From positions 620,001 to 684,000 of the forward strand of contig JACKFF010000001.1 of NCBI GenBank assembly GCA_020632595.1: 64,000 nucleotides of DNA, read 5' to 3'. The translations under genes and the position numbers were made by a program. Below, one piece after another: positions 17,435-25,764 of the stretch. Below the pieces are notes generated by a model. The model was not told the origin of the DNA and did not search any database. It saw only the letters and a program-made list of their open reading frames with translations. The stretch's first letter is position 1. The number at the start of each line of letters is the position of its first letter. This DNA is from Nitrospiraceae bacterium (GTDB taxonomy: Bacteria > Nitrospirota > Nitrospiria > Nitrospirales > UBA8639).

Positions 17435-18705
17435 CCCTCCCATATGAGATATTAGTCGGACTGCGGTATCTTCGGGCCAAACGTCGGCAGCGAACGATTT
17501 CGCTGAACACGTTTATCTCCATCACCGGGATTACGCTTGGTGTCGCAGCACTCATTGGCACGCTTGGCATCATGACCGGCTTTAAGGAGGATCTCCAGTC
17601 GAAAATCCTTGGCACGACTGCGCATGTGATCGTCCAGGAACGTGGTAGCAATGACATGAAAGGGTATGCGGACCTGGTCGATCAGATTGAAGCCGTTCCC
17701 GATGTGATAGCCGCTGCCCCGTTTATTTTTAAACAAGTGCTCGTCACCTCCAAAACAGCCGTGCAAGGGATCATCCTCCGGGGCATTCAGCCCTCGCAGG
17801 AAATACGCGTGACCGATTTAGAAACCAACATGAAATTTGGGGATTTGGCTGACCTGACTCGCCCTTTTACTCCATCGACATCTCCTGATTCCGGTCGGGA
17901 CACGCCTTCATCCACCAACCCACCCGGAATTATTTTGGGGAAGGAATTGGCCTTTCGGCTTGGCGTGTTTATCGGCGATACCATCAACGTCGTCTCACCT
18001 GTCGGTCCCATGACTTCGTTGACCATGACACCGAAAATTCGCCCCTACACCGTGGTCGGCGTGTTCGAATCCGGCATGTTCGAATATGATTCTTCGTTAG
18101 CATATATCAGCCTGGACGAAGCCCAGAAATTTTTTAATCTCGGTGAGACGGTCACCGGGATTCAGGTCAAGGTCAACGACGTATTTTTGGCCCAGCAGAT
18201 TGCTCAACGACTAGAAGCCACACTCGGCCATATCTTTATCGCCCGTGATTGGATGCAGTTAAATCGAAATTTGTTTTCGGCATTGAAACTCGAAAAGACC
18301 ATGATGTTTCTACTGCTAGTCTTGATTACCCTGGTCGCCTCGTTCAATATCGTGGGAACCTTGACGATGATTGTCAACGAAAAGCAACGGGAAATTGCCA
18401 TCCTCAAAGCCATGGGCGCCACGCCAGGAGCGATCATGCGGATTTTCATGTTAAACGGGTTGGTAATCGGAATCGTGGGAACGGGCATTGGGGTCCCCCT
18501 GGGCTATACCTTTTTGTGGCTCATTCAGAACTATTGGACCTTCGACGCCTCCGTCTATTACATCTCCCGCATTCCCGTGCACATTCTGCCATTAGACGTG
18601 CTGTTAGTAGCCACTTCGGCCATCCTGATCAGTTTTGCCGCCACGTTCTACCCTTCATGGCAAGCGGCGAAGTTAGACCCGGTCAGCGCCCTTCGTTATG
18701 AATAA
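17431..18705 (+). CDS. lolC: Lipoprotein-releasing ABC transporter permease, LolC/LolE type
   Basis: 424-residue FtsX-family permease: one N-terminal membrane helix (about 25-50, with GVAALIGTLGIMTGF), a large periplasmic MacB-like domain, then three C-terminal helices with the FtsX stretch EIAILKAMGATPGAI. With LolD it extracts lipoproteins from the inner membrane for LolA. GTG start overlapping lysS. Only one permease is seen, so the complex may be a LolF-like homodimer or its partner gene may be elsewhere. Confidence 0.9.
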   Translation: MTLPYEILVGLRYLRAKRRQRTISLNTFISITGITLGVAALIGTLGIMTGFKEDLQSKILGTTAHVIVQERGSNDMKGYADLVDQIEAVPDVIAAAPFIFKQVLVTSKTAVQGIILRGIQPSQEIRVTDLETNMKFGDLADLTRPFTPSTSPDSGRDTPSSTNPPGIILGKELAFRLGVFIGDTINVVSPVGPMTSLTMTPKIRPYTVVGVFESGMFEYDSSLAYISLDEAQKFFNLGETVTGIQVKVNDVFLAQQIAQRLEATLGHIFIARDWMQLNRNLFSALKLEKTMMFLLLVLITLVASFNIVGTLTMIVNEKQREIAILKAMGATPGAIMRIFMLNGLVIGIVGTGIGVPLGYTFLWLIQNYWTFDASVYYISRIPVHILPLDVLLVATSAILISFAATFYPSWQAAKLDPVSALRYE

Positions 18706-19447
18706 CCCAATCGACTCAGAGTTCACGCCCCAAGCGCCATTGGTCTCTATCGACAACCTTTGTCGTTCATTTCAGATGGGCAAGCAAACGGTGCATGTCC
18801 TCAACGGCATTACCATGACGTTAGCGCGAAAGGAAATGGTGTCGATTGTCGGCGCATCAGGCGCCGGAAAAAGCACTCTGCTCCACATCATGGGGACCTT
18901 GGATCGCCCGACAAGTGGAAAAGTATTGTTTGAAGGGAAGAATATGTTCCGGGTAAGCGAAACCGCGCTAGCAGGATTCCGGAATCGATCCATCGGATTT
19001 GTCTTTCAATTTCATCACCTTCTTCCAGAGTTCACTGCCTTGGAAAACACCTATCTTCCGGCGCTCATCCAAAAAATTCCCAAACAGCAGGCCGTGGACG
19101 CCGCAAAATCTCTCTTATCTGAAGTGGGGCTTTCTCACCGTCTGCACCATAAACCGGGGGAATTATCAGGAGGAGAGCAGCAACGTGTCGCCGTGGCCAG
19201 AGCCTTAATCCGGCACCCCGACCTGGTGTTGGCGGATGAACCGACAGGCAATCTGGATACGCATACCGGGGATGAATTATTTGAACTTTTACGAAAACTC
19301 AATCACACGCATGGAACAGCCTTCGTGATTGTGACCCACAACGAAAAACTTTCCCTTCAGACCGACCGGCTGATTCAACTACAGGATGGACAAATTATCG
19401 AGGATCGCTGTCTGAAGGATAAATCGACCATAACGGACGGGTCGTAA
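18698..19447 (+). CDS. lolD: Lipoprotein-releasing ABC transporter ATPase
   Basis: 249-residue ABC ATPase: Walker A GASGAGKS at 52-59, signature LSGGEQQ at 156-162, Walker B LVLADEP at 176-182, and the H-loop in VIVTHN. Energises extraction of lipoproteins by the LolC-type permease encoded just upstream; the ATG overlaps that gene's end by 8 bases. A longer than usual N-terminus precedes the domain. Followed by a terminator at 19463-19500. Confidence 0.93.
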   Translation: MNNPIDSEFTPQAPLVSIDNLCRSFQMGKQTVHVLNGITMTLARKEMVSIVGASGAGKSTLLHIMGTLDRPTSGKVLFEGKNMFRVSETALAGFRNRSIGFVFQFHHLLPEFTALENTYLPALIQKIPKQQAVDAAKSLLSEVGLSHRLHHKPGELSGGEQQRVAVARALIRHPDLVLADEPTGNLDTHTGDELFELLRKLNHTHGTAFVIVTHNEKLSLQTDRLIQLQDGQIIEDRCLKDKSTITDGS

Positions 19448-19462
19448 GACAACACCAGAAAA

Positions 19463-19502
19463 AATGGGGAACTGCATCGCTGTTGATGGAGTTCCCCATT
19501 AT
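19463..19502 (+). terminator. Rho-independent terminator after lolD
   Basis: 11-bp stem AATGGGGAACT (19463-19473) with AGTTCCCCATT (19490-19500); the 16-base loop can pair further (GCATC with GATGG). Ends the lysS-lolC-lolD transcript. The T tract is short. Confidence 0.7.
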
Positions 19503-19617
19503 TAAATAATGTTCTACCCTAAAACCGATATCCTACTTTTTCCACTCTTTCTCCGGTTTCACCCTGGACCGTATCTTAGGCGATCTATGGCCTCACCCGT
19601 TTCACCAATTTCTCCCA

Positions 19618-20379
19618 TTACGGAGAAGCCGTAATACGGTCCTTGATCTCATCAAATGTGGCCTTGGGTATAATGTTTTTCGCCACAAGTTCGCCACGGA
19701 GCCGGTAAGGCCGGTTTGAAACCACTTCCTCAGCAACCTCCCGAGTTAATCCCAGAGTCAACACCAGATCACTTACTGGCGCCTTATTAATATTGACTAA
19801 ATCCCCTCCGATTTTTGGCAGGGTTGGGGGCGTCACAATTTTTGGCACCGGTGGTTTGGACGAAACAATCGGGCTGGAATTCACTGACGGAGTCATTTCA
19901 GTCTTGGCCATATCAGGCTTCTCCGAGGACTTCATCACCCCGGACGTACTCTCTATGGAAGATTCACGGGTATCCTTTAATTCCTTCTGATAGCGCAACA
20001 CGGTCTCTTTCAGGGCTTTGTTTTGGGCCTTCACTTTTTGATATTGGTCCACGACCACGCGCAATTTGGACATGAGCTGCTCTTTCTCCTGATCCAATTC
20101 CCGCTCACGTGTTTCCAATAAGGTGTGCTCATTTTTTCGTCCTTCTTTAATCCGTTGCACCTCCGTGGTCATCTTCTCCAAATCCGTGGACACTTTTTCG
20201 TTCAATCCCTTTAAATTGCGTATTTGTTCTTCAAGGGCTTCCTGATGCATCCGGCTTTTTTCTAACTCGGCCTTGGCCGACTCCATATCCGCCACCGATG
20301 CCTCATATTTCGACTTCGAAACCATGCACCCTGGCAATCCCAACAGAAGCACGACCGAAATAACCACCCACCTGTTCAT
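19618..20379 (-). CDS. Coiled-coil lipoprotein with C-terminal helix-hairpin-helix domain
   Basis: 253 residues from the ATG at 20379, chosen for its AGGAGG site and the signal peptide ending in a clean lipobox LPGC. Residues about 20-140 are a long charged coiled coil; a Ser/Pro linker follows; the last about 60 residues (VNINKAPVSDLVLTLGL onward) match a ComEA-type HhH motif, usually a DNA-binding or dimerising fold. So it is a membrane-anchored rod ending in an HhH. Could take part in DNA uptake or envelope structure; no competence genes adjoin it. Unusual combination, function unknown. Confidence 0.7.
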   Translation of the reverse strand: MNRWVVISVVLLLGLPGCMVSKSKYEASVADMESAKAELEKSRMHQEALEEQIRNLKGLNEKVSTDLEKMTTEVQRIKEGRKNEHTLLETRERELDQEKEQLMSKLRVVVDQYQKVKAQNKALKETVLRYQKELKDTRESSIESTSGVMKSSEKPDMAKTEMTPSVNSSPIVSSKPPVPKIVTPPTLPKIGGDLVNINKAPVSDLVLTLGLTREVAEEVVSNRPYRLRGELVAKNIIPKATFDEIKDRITASP

Positions 20380-20733
20380 AAGATCCTCCTGGTCCCTGCC
20401 AATAGAAAGATTCATCCTTGAAAAACTCTTCCTGCCCCTGTCCGGCTCCTGGGTTTACACCCCTATTTCAGGATTTATGGCATCCTCACGGTTATGTCAA
20501 GCCTAGCGGCGCCCTAGCTTGTGAATTCCGCTACGGGACTGTTGAAGAAAGCCGCCAGCGGTGTTCTCGCCATTTTCCCGTCCTTACGGACCGGAAGGAC
20601 GCTTTGCGGGCAAAAATGACTGCGGCCTTGCTGAACGAACTTTTTTGAACAGCCCCGAGGCCTCTAATCGGCAACGTTCCTGTGATTTATGCCCTTGGAA
20701 ACTATTATTATTCAACACTCCTCTACTTACGAC
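20380..20733. other. Intergenic region holding repeat copy B
   Basis: 354 bases between the HhH lipoprotein and the nitrilase-family gene. Its centre is the dispersed repeat (20539-20721). Apart from that and the AGGAGG site at the lipoprotein gene I see no gene or clear promoter. Confidence 0.6.
20539..20721 (+). repeat. Dispersed intergenic repeat, copy B
   Basis: 183 bp, same orientation as copies A and C. Starts CTGTTGAAGAAAGCCGCC, has the hairpin GTCCTT-9-AAGGAC at 20580-20600 in the place where the other copies carry CGTAC-type arms, and ends TTCAACACTCC. A second internal TTTTTTGAACAG mirrors the start, suggesting a composite of two half-elements. Confidence 0.8.
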
Positions 20734-21540
20734 TTACAAAACATACCATTGAGGACGTCGATCTTTGAGCAAATCGTTATAGGGATTGATTCGTTTGTCC
20801 CGGGCTTCCGCCATATCCATCTCGCACAGACCGACCTCTCCGTCTTTGAGGGAAGACCGACACAAAATTTTTCCATTAGGGGCCACAATCTCACTCATGC
20901 CAATAAATGGCAAGGCGGGTTTTTCCCCACGCTGTTCACGACCGACTCGATTCGCTGTAATGGCAAACACCCCGTTTTCCAAGCATCTCGTCACCATGGC
21001 ATCAGGACAATAGGGCAACACTAAATTGCTGGGGTGGCATAAAATATCGGCGCCCTTTATGGCCAGACTTCTTGCGGCTTCAGGGAAAAACCAATCAAAA
21101 CAGACCAGAAGCCCCACCTTAGCCTTTCCAATATCCCAGACAAGAAATCCCGTATCTCCAGGATCAAACCAGAGGGTTTCCTCAAAAAATAAATGGGTTT
21201 TCCGATATCTCCCGATATACCCTTTCGGGCCAATCAACACTGCTGAATTAAATAACCGGTCATGGTCTTGTTCAGCCAACCCGACCACAACATGCAGGTC
21301 ACGCCCCCGAACGGCCTCCTCCAAGGCTTTAATAGCAGGACCGGAGGGAATGTCTTCAGCCAGCTCCCGGACTTCATCTTTAGAAAGGAATTGATATCCC
21401 GAAAATGCTAGTTCGGGAAAAACAAGAAGATGCCCTTCAAAGTTATGGATGGCGTTCAAGATGGTTTCTAGATTACGCTGAACTTCTCCAAACACCGGAG
21501 AAAATTGATAATACCCTCCACTGATTCTGGACATCACCAC
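20734..21540 (-). CDS. Carbon-nitrogen hydrolase (nitrilase superfamily)
   Basis: 268-residue cytoplasmic amidase/nitrilase-fold enzyme with the complete triad: Glu43 in FPELAFSGY, Lys114 in YRKTHLFFEE, Cys147 in LLVCFDWFFPE. Members cleave amide or nitrile C-N bonds (omega-amidase, N-carbamoyl-putrescine amidase and others); the substrate here is not evident. The C-terminus is normal. Separated from smbP upstream by a terminator, so it may depend on read-through or its own promoter. Confidence 0.85.
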   Translation of the reverse strand: MVMSRISGGYYQFSPVFGEVQRNLETILNAIHNFEGHLLVFPELAFSGYQFLSKDEVRELAEDIPSGPAIKALEEAVRGRDLHVVVGLAEQDHDRLFNSAVLIGPKGYIGRYRKTHLFFEETLWFDPGDTGFLVWDIGKAKVGLLVCFDWFFPEAARSLAIKGADILCHPSNLVLPYCPDAMVTRCLENGVFAITANRVGREQRGEKPALPFIGMSEIVAPNGKILCRSSLKDGEVGLCEMDMAEARDKRINPYNDLLKDRRPQWYVL

Positions 21541-21544
21541 CCCA

Positions 21545-21582
21545 CAAAAAAAAGCGGGCAGAGGTGGCTCTACCCGCTTTTT
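21545..21582 (-). terminator. Rho-independent terminator of the SmbP-like gene
   Basis: Read on the minus strand: a GC-rich stem AGCGGG-x-AGAG with CTCT-x-CCCGCT, one bulge, followed by a run of eight T. Directly downstream of the gene ending at 21605. Confidence 0.8.
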
Positions 21583-21604
21583 CTCTCAGATTACGGCTTT
21601 ATGA

Positions 21605-21961
21605 TTACTTAACCTCTTTCAGATGCATCACTGCGCTTTTTGCATGCTTGGTCCCGACATCGGCATGACCGGCTTTGCCATGCTCTACGGCTTCCATGAG
21701 TTCGTGAACCCCTTCATCTAAATGAGGATTCTTCACGTCCTTTTGGGCGCCCTGAGCGTGGGTCAAAGCTTCTTGGGCATGCTCAACCAAGGCATCAGCA
21801 TGTCCCTGCTCGCCATGTTTCACGGCTCCCTCGGCATGCGCAATGGCCTCAGCCACATGTGGATTGGTTCCTGCAAGGGCGACAGACCCCCACGCCCCCG
21901 CAACCAATAACCCTAGAATGGCGAACAGACCAATTCCCCTAATAACCGCTGGCTTTTTCAT
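21605..21961 (-). CDS. Small metal-binding protein (SmbP family)
   Basis: 118 residues: signal peptide cleaved after ALA30, then a helical, His-rich mature chain with regularly spaced AHAEGAVKHGEQGHA-type repeats. SmbP, first described in Nitrosomonas europaea, is a periplasmic four-helix protein that binds several Cu(II) or other divalent metals. About 18 His/Asp/Glu-rich heptads support that. Good AAGGAGG site before the ATG and its own terminator. It follows the rhodanese gene by 75 bases. Copper handling in the periplasm of a respiring nitrifier-like cell is the likely role. Confidence 0.8.
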   Translation of the reverse strand: MKKPAVIRGIGLFAILGLLVAGAWGSVALAGTNPHVAEAIAHAEGAVKHGEQGHADALVEHAQEALTHAQGAQKDVKNPHLDEGVHELMEAVEHGKAGHADVGTKHAKSAVMHLKEVK

Positions 21962-22036
21962 CCCTGACCTCCTTGAAAAAGTAAATAATTATTGAGCTGA
22001 GAGTTTCGAATATCCTCTCATCCCTCACATACAAGA

Positions 22037-22906
22037 TCAAGATGATCTCATTTGATCCTGATTGGTGACCCGATATAACAGCTTCACGTCTTTTTCCGCC
22101 GGTGCCGCGAAATCACGTGACCATTCCCACCATGACCCTGGATAGACTTTCACTCGTGGAAATCCGACATATCGCAAGAGACAAAACACCCAGGCCGCCC
22201 GCACCCCCCCCAAGCAATATGTCATGATCTCCTGATTGTCCCGTAGCCCGTGATCCTCAAATATTTTCCTGACCTGCTCTGCAGGTTTCACCGTGGCATC
22301 CGGTTGTAAAAACCGATTCCACGGGATATTAATGGCAGAGGGAATATGGCCGGCCCGGGGCAACCCATCGATCTCCTTCCCCGCATATTCCTCAACACTT
22401 CTGGCATCAAGAATGATGGTATCCGGATGGGGTCCTTTGACCAGTTTTTTCAATCCATCCTTATTCACAATGAGGTCCGGATTGGCCTTGACAGTAAAAT
22501 CCCCCGGCTTGGGTTGAATCGCTTCATGTTCAAAGGGACGCTGCTCTGCAGTCCACTTGACCCACCCACCGTCCAGAATTCGGACGCTGGAATGTCCCAG
22601 ATACCTCAACATCCAGAACATGCGTCCCTCATCACCCCAATTATCGAAGGGGTTGCAGTAAACAACCACATCGCTGGACTGGTTAATACCGAGGGCTCGA
22701 AGGCGCTGTTCAATTCTCCCAAGGTCAGGATTTAAGACCCCCTTTGCCACGGCTGACGGATCACTGTACTCATGCCATGTGCTATGAACGGCACCCGGAA
22801 TATGTGAGGAATAGGCCGCACGACCTCGTACATCAAGAATGACCAGGTCTTCGCGGCCCAGGTTTTGGGCAAGTGATTCGGTATCAATGAAAAAATTTTC
22901 GGTCAC
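22037..22906 (-). CDS. Tandem-rhodanese sulfurtransferase
   Basis: 289 residues with two rhodanese domains (about 1-125 and 145-280), as in thiosulfate:cyanide or 3-mercaptopyruvate sulfurtransferases. The C-terminal active site is Cys231 in YCLGGVR. Unusually the N-terminal domain also has Cys84 (VVYCNPFD) at the equivalent place, where most two-domain enzymes lack a Cys. No signal peptide, so cytoplasmic. Eleven bases downstream of the multiheme cytochrome gene, so co-transcribed. Confidence 0.88.
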   Translation of the reverse strand: MTENFFIDTESLAQNLGREDLVILDVRGRAAYSSHIPGAVHSTWHEYSDPSAVAKGVLNPDLGRIEQRLRALGINQSSDVVVYCNPFDNWGDEGRMFWMLRYLGHSSVRILDGGWVKWTAEQRPFEHEAIQPKPGDFTVKANPDLIVNKDGLKKLVKGPHPDTIILDARSVEEYAGKEIDGLPRAGHIPSAINIPWNRFLQPDATVKPAEQVRKIFEDHGLRDNQEIMTYCLGGVRAAWVFCLLRYVGFPRVKVYPGSWWEWSRDFAAPAEKDVKLLYRVTNQDQMRSS

Positions 22907-22917
22907 AGTGCTTTCCT

Positions 22918-24243
22918 TTATGAATGAAGTGAAGATGTATTTGACGGGTGGTGAGGAGTGAGCCCATCGGACGGCGCCATACAGCCTACGCGAAGATCGG
23001 GTTCCTGATTCTGTACGACCACAGGCAGGGTTGCATCCAAGGGGAACTCCCGTTCATAGATCGTAAAGACATATGGATCATCAGCCGTTAGACCATACTG
23101 ATCTCTCAACATCTGATTTTGCCCATCGGTCTGGATATGATACCGAATCCGCGCCTGAACGATCCACCCTTTTTCATTTTCCGGCATTTCATATTCAAAG
23201 GCATAGTCCCGGCTGGCAAGGGGCAGCAATCGGTTATCGTATACTTCCACAATCACGGGCTGCCAGAGGATCCAACGGCCCATGGTATCGGATTGCTCAT
23301 GCACCACCGTGCCGTTCGAATCACGCACCGTAAATTCAACGGTAAAAAACCGGTCAGGGTCCCCTGTCGGAATTTTGTGCCCAGCCCCCGCATTAATCAG
23401 GGTCAGCGTCAATTTAACATCGTCACCTGGCTGGGGTGTGGGAGGGTCTGCTTGCACTTGGACAGCGACCGCTCGCTTGACCATGTCCGGATCATGACCT
23501 CCCCGCCAGAGATGCCGTCGACCGTATCGGATAGGGCTACCCTTGGCAACCGGCCGCTCGACTTCCGGCATATGACAACTCTGACAAATCAGGCCCTTTT
23601 CCTTCATGAAAAACTTGCCCTCATACTCAGGATACGTGCCACAAGGCCCCGCATTGTAGAATTGCATGGGTCCCGATACGACATTATGGCAGCGATAACA
23701 GACCTGGGTCGTTCTGAAGGAAGGATCAAATTGGGTGGGATGCGGCGCCGCCGAATCGTCATATGGACCAAGAATCTTCCCATCCCGAACATGACAAGCG
23801 GCGCACGTCACACCTTCTTGTTGGTATTCCGCATCGTACCGGTAATTAGGAATTTGAATGGCTTTTTCGACGCGGCCACGGGGAAGATCTTGAATAAGAG
23901 TCGGTTGCTGATTTTCCAATGGCGTATGGCAATTCAAACAGACCCAGATATTGTCATCTTTTTTCCAATAGGCTTGAAAAAATGGATCGTGAAAGGCCTT
24001 GGCATGAATACTGGATTTCCACTCTTCGTAGATCTCGACATGACAACTTCCACATTCCTCCGCTTTCAAGCTCTGCAATCCCACTGGAATCTGTTGATAG
24101 GGAATGGGTTTCGCGTAATCCTCTCGTAAACCAAAGATGACGGTGGGACGAATCTCCGTATAAAAAATGTAGATCCCTACCCCCACCACCAACAGGAGCA
24201 ACAGCCACGCTTTTCCTCCCCATGATCGCTTGGACTTCATCAC
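22918..24243 (-). CDS. Membrane-anchored multiheme cytochrome c (five CXXCH motifs)
   Basis: 441 residues. An uncleaved signal anchor (about 11-30) is followed by five haem-attachment sites: CGSCH 64-68, CLNCH 102-106, CAACH 147-151, CYRCH 182-186, CQSCH 220-224, in the style of cytochrome c554-like/NrfB-like families. From about 250 on a beta-rich, haem-free domain follows (KIPTGDPDRFF region). Periplasmic electron carrier or oxidoreductase; partner unknown. One base after the HDAC-like stop and 11 before the rhodanese. The exact family is uncertain. Confidence 0.85.
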   Translation of the reverse strand: MMKSKRSWGGKAWLLLLLVVGVGIYIFYTEIRPTVIFGLREDYAKPIPYQQIPVGLQSLKAEECGSCHVEIYEEWKSSIHAKAFHDPFFQAYWKKDDNIWVCLNCHTPLENQQPTLIQDLPRGRVEKAIQIPNYRYDAEYQQEGVTCAACHVRDGKILGPYDDSAAPHPTQFDPSFRTTQVCYRCHNVVSGPMQFYNAGPCGTYPEYEGKFFMKEKGLICQSCHMPEVERPVAKGSPIRYGRRHLWRGGHDPDMVKRAVAVQVQADPPTPQPGDDVKLTLTLINAGAGHKIPTGDPDRFFTVEFTVRDSNGTVVHEQSDTMGRWILWQPVIVEVYDNRLLPLASRDYAFEYEMPENEKGWIVQARIRYHIQTDGQNQMLRDQYGLTADDPYVFTIYEREFPLDATLPVVVQNQEPDLRVGCMAPSDGLTPHHPSNTSSLHS

Positions 24244-24244
24244 A

Positions 24245-25195
24245 TTAATTTTCCAGCAGAGCCTGAAGATGGCGGTCCACGGATTCCGCCAACGCCTTGA
24301 GGTGATACCCGCCTTCTAAACATGACACGATTCGCCCACTTGCAAATTTATTTGCAATCTTCAAGACAATCGCCGTCATATCGGCATACCCTTGTGACGT
24401 TAAGGCCATACTCGCCAACGGATCATCCCGGTGACCGTCAAATCCGGCAGAAATGAGAATACATTCAGGTTGAAAGTGTTCGGCGGCCGGGACCAAGACC
24501 TTCTGGAATATGTCGCGATACTCCTCATCCCCTTGTCCTCCCGAGAGCGGCACATTGATGGTCAGACCTTTCCCTTGACCTGCCCCGGTTTCCGTCGCCC
24601 GGCCCGTCCCGGGATAAAATGGGGCCTGGTGGGTGCTAAAAAAAAGGACAGTGGGATCATCATAGAAGGCCTGTTGCGTGCCATTGCCGTGGTGCACATC
24701 CCAATCCACAATCATCATCCTCTGTAGTCCATATTGTTGCTGAAGATAACGGGCGGCAATGGCGATGGTATTAAGGAAACAAAACCCCATGGCTTGATCC
24801 GCCTCGGCATGATGCCCTGGAGGCCGCACAGCGCAAAAAGCGTGGTCAATCTCGTGGTTCATGATCGCATCCACCGCCGCCAAGCCCCCGCCGACCGCCA
24901 GATAGGCCGCCTCCAGCGTTCCTGGACACATCGAGGTATCAGGATCCAGGGAAACATAACCAATTGAGGGGGAGCGTCGTTCAAGGCTCTCCACATAGGA
25001 CGAGTTGTGGACCAGTTCAATCCATTTCCGCTCGGCCCGTCGTGGGGCGACCTGATGCAACCGGGACCACGTACCCGAACTTTCTAATTGCGCGCGTATG
25101 GCACGAAGGCGTTCAGGTGACTCCGGATGGCTTCTGCCCATCTCATGGCGTTCATAGGCCGGATGAGAAACGTATCCAACACGTCCCATACTCAT
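24245..25195 (-). CDS. Histone-deacetylase-family amidohydrolase (AcuC/acetylpolyamine deacetylase-like)
   Basis: 316-residue zinc deacetylase of the arginase/HDAC fold. Visible: RPPGHHAE with His128-His129, DWDVHHGNGT with zinc ligands Asp166 and His168, AGFDGHRDDPL with the second Asp, and the catalytic Tyr in LEGGYHL. Bacterial members deacetylate acetylpolyamines or acetyl-lysine proteins such as acetyl-CoA synthetase. Intact and of normal length. First gene of a tight minus-strand run with the multiheme cytochrome and rhodanese, an unusual partnership. Confidence 0.9.
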   Translation of the reverse strand: MSMGRVGYVSHPAYERHEMGRSHPESPERLRAIRAQLESSGTWSRLHQVAPRRAERKWIELVHNSSYVESLERRSPSIGYVSLDPDTSMCPGTLEAAYLAVGGGLAAVDAIMNHEIDHAFCAVRPPGHHAEADQAMGFCFLNTIAIAARYLQQQYGLQRMMIVDWDVHHGNGTQQAFYDDPTVLFFSTHQAPFYPGTGRATETGAGQGKGLTINVPLSGGQGDEEYRDIFQKVLVPAAEHFQPECILISAGFDGHRDDPLASMALTSQGYADMTAIVLKIANKFASGRIVSCLEGGYHLKALAESVDRHLQALLEN

Positions 25196-25404
25196 ACACT
25201 CTCAAAATGGAAAAGGAAATCATGCACAGAGGAAAAATTCGATCAACAATGTCGGCCAAACCATACCTGCGAATTCTGACGAACCGGAAGGAAAAACGCT
25301 TTCGATCCTAGCATAGGGAGGTGGCTTAGACAACGCATACACCCGCATGATAGGCTCGATTTCATTCTCGTTCCTCCACCTTCATTTCTGATCGGATCTC
25401 AGCC

Positions 25405-25725
25405 ATGGCCAATCCTAAGATCGAACAATTCAAGAAAGTGCTCCAAATGGACCCGAAGGACGAAACCATGTGGTTCGGCCTGGGAAAAGCCTACATGAAT
25501 GACGAAAACTGGAAAGAGGCCATTCCCGCTTTAGAGCAATGCATTCAGGTGAAACCTGAATATTCAGCCGCCTATTTTGCGTTAGCTCAATCTCTGCACC
25601 AGACAGGCGAATTTGAAAAATGCCGGACAATATGCACCCAGGGCATCACCGTGGCAACCCAAAATGGTGATCTCCTCGTCATTAAAAACCTGGAAGCCCT
25701 TAAAGCCTCCCTGCCTTCATCCTAA
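25405..25725 (+). CDS. TPR-repeat protein
   Basis: 106 residues, almost entirely tetratricopeptide repeats: PKDETMWFGLGKAYMND, WKEAIPALEQCIQ, PEYSAAYFALAQSLHQ. Two and a half to three TPRs, soluble, no signal peptide. TPRs bind other proteins; no partner is suggested by the neighbours, which run on the opposite strand. The family start MANPKIEQFKK fits the ATG at 25405. Confidence 0.8.
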   Translation: MANPKIEQFKKVLQMDPKDETMWFGLGKAYMNDENWKEAIPALEQCIQVKPEYSAAYFALAQSLHQTGEFEKCRTICTQGITVATQNGDLLVIKNLEALKASLPSS

Positions 25726-25764
25726 CCGCTCGTACCTGCTCCAATCCTTCCCCGCAGTTTCGCT

